Source: Streptomyces sp. L-9-10
Lineage (GTDB): Bacteria > Actinomycetota > Actinomycetes > Streptomycetales > Streptomycetaceae
Direction of reading: 5' to 3'
Assembly (NCBI RefSeq): GCF_004151105.1
Contig: NZ_PHRF01000162.1
Span: 201,442-265,441, forward strand
Length of the DNA stretch: 64,000 nucleotides
Shown: in pieces, positions 6,857 through 16,214 of the stretch
How positions within the stretch are numbered: position 1 is the stretch's first letter
Layout of the letters: the number at the start of each line of letters is the position of its first letter
Notes under the pieces: model-generated
Told to the model about the DNA's origin: nothing
Seen by the model: only the letters and a program-made list of their open reading frames with translations
The model's database searches: none
Position numbers and translations under genes: made by a program

Positions 6857-8853
6857 TCCGCCGTACCGGCCGCCATGCCGAGCGTCTCCAGGATCTGCTG
6901 CCCGTACTTCGCCAGCTTGTTCTCGCCCACCCCGGTGACCGTGCCCAGCTCCGCCAGCGTCGACGGCGCCAGCGTCGCGATCTCGCGCAGTGTCGCGTCA
7001 TGGAAGATGACATACGCCGGGACGCCCTGCTCCTTCGCCGACGCCGCCCGCCACGCACGCAGCGTCTCGAACACCGGCACGGCCTCTTCCGGCAGATCCA
7101 CGGGCGCGGAACGCTGCCTGGACGACTTCTCCGCCCGCGCCGGCCTGGCCGCCTTCTCGGGCTCGCGCCGCAGGACGACCGGGCGCCGCCCGCCGAGGAC
7201 CTCACCGCTCTCGTCGGTGAGGACCAGCGTCCCGTAGTCGCCCTCGACGGCGATCAGCCCCTGCGCCAGCAGCTGCCGCGCCACGCTCCGCCACTCGGCC
7301 TCGCGCAGCTCCGTACCGATGCCGAAGACGCTCAGCGCGTCATGGTCGAACTGGATGACCTTGGCCGTCTTCCTGCCCAGCAGGATGTCGGTGATCTGCC
7401 CCGCGCCGAACTTCTGGTTGCGCTCGCGCTTCAGCCTGACCACGGTCGACAGCAGCTTCTGCGCGGGGACCGTGCCGTCCCAGGACTCCGCGGGCGTCAG
7501 ACACGTGTCGCAGTTGCCGCACGCGGTGCTCCGCTGCCCGAAGTACGCGAGCAGCTGGACACGCCGGCATTCGACGGTCTCGCACAGCGCGAGCATGGCG
7601 TCGACATGGGCGCCCAGCCGGCGGCGGTGCGCGTCGTCGCCCTCGGACGTCTCGATCATCTTGCGCTGCTGGACGACGTCCTGGAGTCCGTACGCCAGCC
7701 AGGCCGTGGACGGCAGCCCGTCACGGCCCGCGCGCCCGGTCTCCTGGTAGTAGCCCTCGACGGACTTCGGCAGATCGAGATGGGCCACGAACCGTACGTC
7801 GGGCTTGTCGATGCCCATGCCGAACGCGATCGTCGCGACCATCACCATCCCATCCTCCCGCAGGAAGCGCGCCTGGTTCCCGGCACGCGTACGGGCGTCG
7901 AGCCCCGCGTGGTACGGCAGCGCGTCGACGCCGTTCTTCACCAGGAACTCGGCGGTCTTCTCCACCGACGCCCGCGAGAGGCAGTAGACGATGCCCGCGT
8001 CACCGGGGTGCTCGGCGCGCAGCAGCTGGAGGAGCTGCCGCTTCGGGTCGTTCTTCGGCGCGATGCGGTACTGGATGTTGGGCCGGTCGAAGCTGGCCAC
8101 GAAGTGCCGCGCGTCCTGGAGGCCGAGCCGGGACGCGATCTCCGCGTGCGTGGCCTCGGTGGCGGTCGCGGTCAGCGCGATACGCGGCACATCGGGCCAG
8201 CGCTCGTGCAGCGAGGAGAGGGCGAGGTAGTCGGGGCGGAAGTCGTGTCCCCACTGGGCGACGCAGTGCGCCTCGTCGATGGCGAACAGCGAGATCGTGC
8301 CGCGCTCCAGCAGCCGTACGGTCGACTCGACGCGCAGCCGTTCCGGCGCCAGATAGAGCAGATCCAGCTCCCCGGCGAGGAACTCGGCCTCGACGAGGCG
8401 CCGTTCGTCGAGATCCTGGGTGGAGTTGAGGAATCCGGCCCGTACGCCGAGCGCCCTCAGGGCGTCGACCTGGTCCTGCATGAGCGCGATGAGCGGGGAT
8501 ACGACGACCCCGACGCCCTTGCGTACGAGGGAGGGGATCTGGTAGCAGAGCGACTTGCCGCCACCGGTGGGCATGAGCACGAGCGCGTCGCCGCCGGCGA
8601 CCACATGCTCGATGATCTCCTGCTGGCTGCCCCGGAAGGAGTCGTATCCGAAGACGCGACGCAGTACCTCGAGCGACTCGGTCGTTGCCGGCCCCGCCGT
8701 TGCCGGACCCGTCGCGGAAACCGCCTCAGGACCCGCCTCAGGACCCGTCTCGGGACCTCTGTCCTGACCCGTCTCGGGACCCGCCTCAGGAGCGGTCTCG
8801 GGAACTGCTTCAGGGCGCGTTTCGGGAGGGGTGCCGGTTTCCGGGGAGCTCAT
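6853..8853 (-). CDS. recQ: ATP-dependent DNA helicase RecQ
   Basis: A 666-residue superfamily 2 3'-5' DNA helicase for recombination and fork repair. Walker A LMPTGGGKS is at 93-101, the DEAH box in FAIDEAHCVAQWGHDF at about 190-205, and motif VI QETGRAGRDG is present. Next come the RQC zinc cysteines (CETVECRR...CGNCDTC) and a C-terminal HRDC domain ending GVGENKLAKYGQQILETLG. Residues 1-58 are a Pro/Glu/Gly/Thr repeat tail not found in typical RecQ. TAGAAT on the minus strand (8860-8865) lies 6 nt before the ATG, so the mRNA may be leaderless. It is coupled to the downstream P-loop gene. Confidence 0.93.
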   Translation of the reverse strand: MSSPETGTPPETRPEAVPETAPEAGPETGQDRGPETGPEAGPEAVSATGPATAGPATTESLEVLRRVFGYDSFRGSQQEIIEHVVAGGDALVLMPTGGGKSLCYQIPSLVRKGVGVVVSPLIALMQDQVDALRALGVRAGFLNSTQDLDERRLVEAEFLAGELDLLYLAPERLRVESTVRLLERGTISLFAIDEAHCVAQWGHDFRPDYLALSSLHERWPDVPRIALTATATEATHAEIASRLGLQDARHFVASFDRPNIQYRIAPKNDPKRQLLQLLRAEHPGDAGIVYCLSRASVEKTAEFLVKNGVDALPYHAGLDARTRAGNQARFLREDGMVMVATIAFGMGIDKPDVRFVAHLDLPKSVEGYYQETGRAGRDGLPSTAWLAYGLQDVVQQRKMIETSEGDDAHRRRLGAHVDAMLALCETVECRRVQLLAYFGQRSTACGNCDTCLTPAESWDGTVPAQKLLSTVVRLKRERNQKFGAGQITDILLGRKTAKVIQFDHDALSVFGIGTELREAEWRSVARQLLAQGLIAVEGDYGTLVLTDESGEVLGGRRPVVLRREPEKAARPARAEKSSRQRSAPVDLPEEAVPVFETLRAWRAASAKEQGVPAYVIFHDATLREIATLAPSTLAELGTVTGVGENKLAKYGQQILETLGMAAGTAE
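8700..8830 (-). repeat. Degenerate tandem repeats in the recQ 5' end
   Basis: About a dozen imperfect copies of a short unit resembling gacccgcctcagg / gacccgtctcggg encode a (G/A)PE(T/A) tail at the N-terminus of RecQ. The helicase core starts after it, so the tract is probably a flexible, fast-evolving linker made by slippage. Confidence 0.6.
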
Positions 8854-8996
8854 CCGCCGATTCTACGAGGGTCCACCGACATCGATCGGACCGATCGCGA
8901 TCTTCCGTGTAGGACATGTTCTGACCTGCATCGCCTCTAGCGTCGGAGACCCTGCACGGAGGAAACCGCCGGGCACGAAGCGATCAGGAGCGAACG

Positions 8997-9773
8997 ATGA
9001 GCCATGTCACCCGCAATCAGCCGGCCGGTACCCCCACCTGGATCGATCTCGACGTACCCGATGTCGAGCGCGCGAAGGAATTCTACGGCGCACTGTTCGG
9101 CTGGGAGTACGAGCCGGGTGAGCCCGCCTATACGGTGTGCCGGCTGCGCGGCCGGGCGGTGGCCGGATTCCGGAAGGTCCCCGCTCCGGAGCCCCGGGCC
9201 ACGGCGCTCCCCGGCCTGTGGTGCGTGTACTTCGCGACCGACGACTCCGACGCCACCGTGAAGCGGATCGCCGACGCGGGCGGCACCCTGACGCGGGGCC
9301 CGCTGGAGATCGGGGACCAGGGCCGGCTCACGCTCGCCACGGACCCGTCCGGCGCCCGGTTCGGCCTCTGGGAGGGGCGCGCGCTCATCGGCTGCGAGAG
9401 CGTGAACGAGCCGGGCAGCCTCCTGCGCAACGACCTGACCAGCCCGGACCCGGGTCCGGCGCGGGGGTTCTACCCGGCGGTCTTCGATTTCACCCTGGAC
9501 GGCAACGACGATCTCCCCGGCGTCGACTTCACCTTCCTGCGCCGGCCCGACGGTCATGAGATCGGCGGCATCATGGGGGTTCCGGAGACGCCGTCCGCCG
9601 CGTGGGAGACCCTGTTCGAGGTCGCCGACGCGGACGCGGCGGCGGAGCGGGCGGTGGCCGCCGGCGGCACCGCGAGCGTCCCCTCGGACACGATCTACGC
9701 GCGGATGGCGAAGATCACCGACCCCTTCGGCAATGCCTTCGAGGTGGGCGCCCGGCTGGTGGACACGCCGTAG
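8997..9773 (+). CDS. VOC family (glyoxalase-fold) protein, two-domain
   Basis: A 258-residue protein with two tandem vicinal-oxygen-chelate modules. The first opens with GTPTWIDLDVPDVERAKEFY and the second at ARGFYPAVFDFTL near residue 155, ending in KITDPFGNAFEVG. This architecture is typical of streptomycete hydroxylase or extradiol-like VOC proteins whose substrates are mostly unknown. RBS AGGAG lies 6-7 nt before the ATG. It stands alone, divergent from recQ. Two copies of gggccctgtccgggg follow the stop codon. Confidence 0.85.
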   Translation: MSHVTRNQPAGTPTWIDLDVPDVERAKEFYGALFGWEYEPGEPAYTVCRLRGRAVAGFRKVPAPEPRATALPGLWCVYFATDDSDATVKRIADAGGTLTRGPLEIGDQGRLTLATDPSGARFGLWEGRALIGCESVNEPGSLLRNDLTSPDPGPARGFYPAVFDFTLDGNDDLPGVDFTFLRRPDGHEIGGIMGVPETPSAAWETLFEVADADAAAERAVAAGGTASVPSDTIYARMAKITDPFGNAFEVGARLVDTP

Positions 9774-9871
9774 GGCCCTGTCCGGGGCGTGGGGCGTGCC
9801 GCCATGGGCCCTGTCCGGGGCCGGGCCGGTCGTGGCCGTCCTGCGGGGCCGGTCACGGCCGGCCCCGGGCC

Positions 9872-10063
9872 TCAGGCGTGCTGCGGCATCTCGTCCTTGA
9901 GCGCGGAGCGGATCTGCTCACGCAGTTCCGGGCTGCTCTTGTGGCCGTGCATGGACACAGCGTGCTCGCTGGCGGCGCGGACCACTTCCTCCTCCTCGCC
10001 CGAGATGGCGAGGGTGCAATTGGTCTCGCTCGGGAAATCCCGGCAGTCGGCTATCTTGCGCAT
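9872..10063 (-). CDS. Small DUF1059 family protein
   Basis: A 63-residue protein beginning MRKIADCRDFPSETNCTLAI and containing the DUF1059 pattern, with Cys7 and Cys16 and a helical, acidic C-terminal half (EEEEVVRAASEHAVSMHGH). A very strong ribosome site (GGAGGAGG) lies 6 nt before the ATG at 10061-10063, which rules out the longer in-frame start. Its function is unknown in the family. It lies 86 bp downstream of the ECF sigma gene on the same strand and may be in its transcript or regulon. Confidence 0.8.
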   Translation of the reverse strand: MRKIADCRDFPSETNCTLAISGEEEEVVRAASEHAVSMHGHKSSPELREQIRSALKDEMPQHA

Positions 10064-10149
10064 GACGTACCTCCTCCTGCCGGTATCCAGTCTCCTCCCT
10101 TTCGCCCTGCCGGGGCCATTCGGGGGATCCCGCGCGGCGGGAGGTTTCG

Positions 10150-11400
10150 TCACTCCGGACCGGGGGCGGACCGGGCGGCCCGTTCCAGGAGGAGTCCCCG
10201 TTCCCGTGCGTTACGGGTCAGGGACGCCGCCCGCTCGAACTCCGCGCGCGCCTCGTCCCCGCGCCCCAGGCGTTCCAGCAGATCTCCCCGGACGCTCGGC
10301 AGCAGGTGGTAGTCCTTGAGAGCCGGTCCTTCCGCCAGGGCGTCCACCAGTCTCAGTCCGGCCGCGGGGCCCTCCGCCATCGAGACGGCGACCGCCCGGT
10401 TCAGCTCCACCACCGGGGACGGCGTCAGCGCCGTCAGCCGCCCGTACAGCGCCGCGATCGCCGTCCAGTCCGTGTCCTCGTAGCGCACCGCCCGCGCGTG
10501 GCACGCGGCGATCGCGGCCTGGACGGAGTAGGGGCCGGTGCCCGCGCGCCGCAGGGACTCGACGCCGCGGAGGATGAGCACGCGGTTCCACCGGTGGCGG
10601 TCCTGGTCGGCGAGGAGCACCGGTTCGCCGTCCGGGCCCGTGCGGGCGGCGATCCGCGAACTCTGGAGCTCCAGGAGCGCGGTCAGGCCATGGACCTCGG
10701 GCTCCTCGGGCATCAGCCCGGCCAGCACACGCGCCAGACGCAGCGCGTCCTCGCAGAGGGCCGGGCGCACCAGATCGTCCCCGGCCGTCGCGGAGTAGCC
10801 CTCGTTGAAGACGAGGTAGATGACCTCAAGAACGGACGAGAGCCGGGCTCCCCGGTCGGCGCCGTAGGGGACCTCGAAGGGGACCCCGGCCCTGGCGAGC
10901 GTCCGTTTCGCGCGGACGATGCGCTGGGCCACCGTCGGCTCCGGGGCCAGGAACGCGCGGGCGATCTCCTCCGTCGTCAGCCCGCCCAGCAGCCGCAGCG
11001 TGAGCGCGACCCGGGCCTCCGTCGACAGCACGGGATGGCAGGAAGTGAAGATCAGCCGCAGCAGATCGTCGTCGATGTCGTCCTCGCCCGTGGGCTCGGG
11101 TGGCGGCGCCACGTCCTCCAGCGCCCTGCCGACCTCCGCCAGCTTGCGCGCGTACGTCTCCTTGCGGCGTACGAGATCGATGGCGCGGTGCTTGGCGGTG
11201 GCCATGAGCCAAGCGCCCGGCTTCTCCGGGACGCCCGACTCCGGCCACTGCTCCAGCGCGGCGACCAGGGCGTCCTGCGCGAGTTCCTCGGCGATGCCGA
11301 CGTCCCGCACGACGCGGGCGACACCCGCGATGATCCGCGCGGACTCGATCCTGAATACCGCCTCGACCGTTTCGGTCGCACTCGCTGACGTCACGACCAC
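10150..11400 (-). CDS. ECF sigma factor with C-terminal TPR-like extension (ECF42 type)
   Basis: A 416-residue RNA polymerase sigma factor. Region 2 lies at about 12-80 (ARIIAGVARVVRDVGIAEEL, then AWLMATAKHRAIDLVRR). Region 4 lies at about 115-170 (LTLRLLGGLTTEEIARAFL and TVAQRIVRAKRTLARAG). A long C-terminal helical domain of the DUF6596 type follows (YLVFNEGYSATAGDDLVR), ending in TPR-like repeats. This extension replaces the usual anti-sigma factor in the ECF42 group, which is typically encoded next to DGPF/YciI proteins, exactly as here: the YciI gene starts the pair 42 bp upstream. GTG 11400 or GTG 11394 could be the start. The activating signal is unknown. Confidence 0.88.
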   Translation of the reverse strand: MVVTSASATETVEAVFRIESARIIAGVARVVRDVGIAEELAQDALVAALEQWPESGVPEKPGAWLMATAKHRAIDLVRRKETYARKLAEVGRALEDVAPPPEPTGEDDIDDDLLRLIFTSCHPVLSTEARVALTLRLLGGLTTEEIARAFLAPEPTVAQRIVRAKRTLARAGVPFEVPYGADRGARLSSVLEVIYLVFNEGYSATAGDDLVRPALCEDALRLARVLAGLMPEEPEVHGLTALLELQSSRIAARTGPDGEPVLLADQDRHRWNRVLILRGVESLRRAGTGPYSVQAAIAACHARAVRYEDTDWTAIAALYGRLTALTPSPVVELNRAVAVSMAEGPAAGLRLVDALAEGPALKDYHLLPSVRGDLLERLGRGDEARAEFERAASLTRNARERGLLLERAARSAPGPE

Positions 11401-11442
11401 CCATCAGAGCAGCCGTGCCGGAACGGGGCAAGCGCGGCCCGG

Positions 11443-11799
11443 TCAGCCCTCGACGATCTCGCGGACCTCGACGGTGACGGTCCAGTTCTTGGGGTGGACC
11501 TCAAGGAACCGCTTCGCCCATTCCAGGGCCTCCGCCTTGTTCTCGCAGCGGGTGAGGGAGTAGCCGCCGACGACTTCCTTGCTCTCGGTGAAGGGCCCGT
11601 CGGTGTAGCCGAGCTTGCCGTCGGACCAGGTGATCCGGGTGCCCTCGGACGTCGGGGTGAGCCCGGCCGTGTCCAGCATGACCCCGGCCTTGCTGATCTC
11701 CTCGAACAGCGCGCCCATACGCGCGTCGAAGTCGGGGTCGGGGGCCTCGGTGGGGGCATTGCGCTCGTCGATGCGGACCATCGTCAGGAAACGCGGCAT
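11443..11799 (-). CDS. YciI/DGPF-domain protein partner of ECF42 sigma
   Basis: A 118-residue YciI-like protein starting MPRFLTMVRIDERNAP, with the signature GYTDGPFTESKEVVGGYSL that gives DGPF proteins their name. The ATG at 11797-11799 has GAGGAG 6 nt upstream; the longer in-frame start has no such site. It is the first gene of a pair with the ECF42-type sigma factor. These pairs are conserved in actinobacteria, and the YciI protein is thought to be a target or sensor of the sigma factor rather than a classic anti-sigma. Enzymatic activity is unproven. Confidence 0.87.
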   Translation of the reverse strand: MPRFLTMVRIDERNAPTEAPDPDFDARMGALFEEISKAGVMLDTAGLTPTSEGTRITWSDGKLGYTDGPFTESKEVVGGYSLTRCENKAEALEWAKRFLEVHPKNWTVTVEVREIVEG

Positions 11800-11958
11800 G
11801 GTGACTCCTCGGTCGGGAGGGCGGGGGCTGTCCCCGCCTCTCACAACCTTGCGTCGAACGGGGCACCGCCGGATCGACAGCCGCTCCGGAAATCTTTCAA
11901 GATTTTTTCCGGACCGGACCGGGCCGCCCCCCCCCGGCCACGCGTGGTGGTGCTCCCG

Positions 11959-12321
11959 TCACATGAAGCCGACGATGCGCGGCGGCGCGAACAGATGGCG
12001 GGCCCGGTGCTCCAGGACCATCTCGTCGCGCATCCGCCTGCCCGACGTGTCCGACACGCACCGCTCGCACGCCGGATCGACCGCGGGTACCTCCGGTGTG
12101 TGCTCGGCGGCGATGTGCTGGGCGAGCCGGATCTGTGTCGTCACCACCGAGTCGAAGGGGTCGTAATCCACCCCCGGCTCACCGGCCGCCCGCGCCGCCT
12201 CCACGACCTCGGGCGCGCGCTTCATCGCCTTGTACAGCCTGTTGCACTCGTGGCAGCTCCACATCCAGGAAGGAGGCAGCGGCCACTCCTCCTCAGGGCG
12301 GGGTGCGTCCTTGGCGTCCAT
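11959..12321 (-). CDS. Hypothetical protein with two CxxC motifs
   Basis: A 120-residue cytosolic protein starting MDAKDAPRPEEEWPLPPS. It has CHEC near residue 26 and CERC near residue 89, with nearby His residues (LAQHIAAEHT, EHRARHLF), an arrangement suited to zinc binding. I do not recognise a named family, though similar short proteins occur in streptomycetes. No strong ribosome site is visible; an in-frame start 24 codons upstream exists but adds low-quality sequence. It is followed 87 bp downstream by the ABC transporter operon on the same strand in the reverse order, so it is probably separately transcribed. Confidence 0.6.
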   Translation of the reverse strand: MDAKDAPRPEEEWPLPPSWMWSCHECNRLYKAMKRAPEVVEAARAAGEPGVDYDPFDSVVTTQIRLAQHIAAEHTPEVPAVDPACERCVSDTSGRRMRDEMVLEHRARHLFAPPRIVGFM

Positions 12322-12407
12322 GCCGGTCACCGTAGCGGCGGCCGTACGGCGGACGCAGCGGTTCGGAACAACCTCACCCGTGCGTGTGCCCACCGCTCCC
12401 CGGGGAG

Positions 12408-13399
<992 letters not shown>

Positions 13400-13403
<4 letters not shown>

Positions 13404-16213
13404 CGCGAGTCTCCTGCTCTGAGTTCGGTGATCGATCCGCGCCGCCCCGCCCACCAGGCCTGGCCGAGGGCCACGGCCCCCGTCAGCGCGATCACGCCGG
13501 CCGCGGGCAGCGCGAGCGTCCACACGTCGGTACGCAGCGACACGCCGCCCGCGGGCGTGAGGCCGGAAGCGGCGCTCAGCGCGAGACGGGCCAGGTCGAC
13601 GCCGGGAGCGAGCAACTGGATGGTGGCCCAGGCGACGAGGATCCCGCCCCCGGCGGCGAGCAGCGCCTGGGGCAGGGCCTCAAGGCCCAGCAACTGACGG
13701 CTCTGACGGGTCGTCAGGCCCATGGTGCGCAGCCTGGCCAGCAGCGCGGCCCGTTCCGGCGCCGATCGCAGCAGCGAGAGCAGCAGGGCGAAGAGGGCGT
13801 AGGCCGCGCCCGCGGCGACGGCGACGGCGTAGATCCGCTCGGCGCCCGACTGGAGCGGCGAACCGGTGAGTGCCGCCCGTTCCTCGCTCCGGAGCGACAC
13901 CTCGATCTCCTGCCCGGGGCCGGCGTCGAGCGCGGCCCGCAGCGCCGACGCGTCCATCCCCTCGCCCGTGGCCAGCAGCGTCGTCGGATCGGCGTGCTTC
14001 AGCGCCTTACGGTCGACCAGCAGGAACTCGGAGCGGGGGGCGGCCGGCGTCTGGGGCCGTACGGCGGCGATCCGTACGGTGACCTCACCGGCGGGCGAGC
14101 TGATCCGGCGCGGTGCGGTACCGAGCCGCCCGGCGAGACCCGGTGAGGCGACGGCGTCGAACACCCCGCCCGTGCTCTTCAGCGCGTCGGCGGGGAACGC
14201 CTCGAAGCCCAGCTGCCGGGCCAGCCGTGTGTACGACTCCGGCTCGACCCCGATGAGCGTGAGCGGCTTCCGCTGCGCTGTGCCGCCGCTCTCGCCGCGC
14301 GCCAACTCCGCCGACCACTCGACGCGTACGGCCGTCGTGTCCCGTACGCCCGCTACTTTCCGCGCCGCCCGTTCCGCCTCCGCCGGCAGGGGCATGACGT
14401 CGCCGGGGGTCGCGACCCGGGCGTCGGCGCCGACCGCCAGCAGCGCGGCCCGGTCCCGGGCCTCCGTGACCCCGGAGAGTACGGAGCCACCGAACGCGGC
14501 CGTCGTCAGCGCGATGAGCAGCGCCAGCAGCGGCAGCGTCCCCGTCACCGACGACCGGCCCGCACGGGCCAGCGACAGGAAGCCGATCGCGCCGCGCAGC
14601 CGTGCGGCAGGACGGGCCGCCCATCGCAGGGGCAGCGGATACAGCCGTATGAGCACGAGCGCGGCGATCAGCGCGACGAGCACCGGAGCCGCGCTCACCA
14701 GCAGGTCACCGGCTCCGGAGATGCCGCGACGGCGCAGGGTCACCACCGAGGCGACGGCGATGACCAGCAGGGTGAGTTCGGCGACGGTCCGCCGTCTGCC
14801 GGGCCTGGCGTGGGCGAGGTCGTCACGGTCGCCGTGCGCCCGGGGCCGCCGGTGCTGGACGACGGCCCGCACCGGCAGGGTGAGGCAGGCGAGCAGCGCC
14901 ACCGCGCTCGCGCCGTACACGGCGGGCAGTGCACGCGCCTCGCCCACCGCGACCAGGGCCAGCAGCAGACCGGCCCCGGACGCGGGCAGCGCGATCACGG
15001 CGGTTTCGGCGAGGAGCCGTCCGCCGATGCCGCGCAGGGAGCCGCCGCGGGAGCGCAGAAGGGCGAGTTCGTCGGTGCGGCGCGCGGCGACCAGACCACC
15101 GGCCATCGCGAGCACGACGGCGGCGACGGAGCCGATGCCGAAGGCGGCGACGACGACGATGCGGGTGATCACCTCACGTGTCGCGACATGCGAGTCGATC
15201 ACCGTCTCAAGACCGGTGCTCAGGACCGCGTTGCCACCGGCGATCTCACGCATCTCCAGCAGTTCGGGCCCGCCTTCGAGGGAGGCGATCCGCTGGAGGA
15301 GCGCCGGCGTGTCCTGTGCGGTCAGCCCTGCGGTGGCGGGCGCGAGGCGCCAGTACTTCTCCGGCGCCGACTGCGTGCCGAGGAGGGCGGGCCCGGCGTC
15401 GGGCGCCAGCAGGAGGCCCGCCTCCCAGCGGTACTGCGGCGGGTTGCTCGGCAGGGCGGTCAGCCCGGGGGTGCGCAGGACCGGCTCGACGGACCAGTAG
15501 GCGCCCAGCGGATCGCGGGGTTCGATGATCCCGGTGACCCGTACGGTCAGATCCGTGGAGCCGGTGGCGTCACTCAGGCGGATCACCGAGCCGACCCGCA
15601 GCCGCAGATCACGGGCGGTCGCCGCGGTCACGGCGGCCTCCAACTCCCTGGTCTCCGCGGTGATCCGGCCGCCGGTGGCGGGCAGCCGCCCCTCGCGCAC
15701 GGCCGCGTGAGCGGCCACTCCCGACTGCGCGGCCAGCGTGAAACGGGGCGGAACCCCATCGGGGCGCGGCAGCCAGGTGTCCTTGCCGCTGAGGCCGTCG
15801 GCGGTCCGTACCCCGTACGCCGACTCCGCCGGGTCCGCCCGCAGCGGCGCGGGCAGGCTCGCCCGCGCCGCGCGATGGACGGCCGCGAGCGCGGCGGGCC
15901 GCATCTCCTCCTCGCGGGCGGGCCGCGGAATCTCCAGTCCCGGCTGGGGCGCGGTCAGCTCCAGTACCGTCGCGCCCGGGGGCGCGGCGCCGATCTCCCG
16001 CCGCAGCCCCTCCGTCTCGTAGGCGTCGACGGCCCGGGGGAGCGCGGCGGCGAGGAACGCCGTGACCAACACGAGAAGGCCGAAGGCCACGGCCGCCCCG
16101 GGGGCTGTCCGCAACCGCGTCCGCACCCATGGCGCGACCACACGCCCGGTGCGTTCCGCGCGTTTCGTCGGTTCGGCGTGGTTCGTGGGTCCATCGACCG
16201 GCCCGCGTGTCAT
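13400..16213 (-). CDS. FtsX-like ABC transporter permease (937 aa)
   Basis: A very large membrane protein with one N-terminal helix (AAVAFGLLVLVTAFLAAALP), a roughly 300-residue extracytoplasmic domain, central helices (VVVAAFGIGSVAAVVLAMAG), a second external domain and C-terminal helices in the FtsX arrangement. The tandem FtsX layout suggests that a single chain supplies a full membrane half or dimer. It starts one base after the stop of the 1118-residue permease and overlaps the ATPase gene by ATGA, giving a three-gene operon. Extracytoplasmic domains show Ala/Arg-rich composition and no recognisable enzyme motif. Confidence 0.85.
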
Positions 16214-16214
16214 C

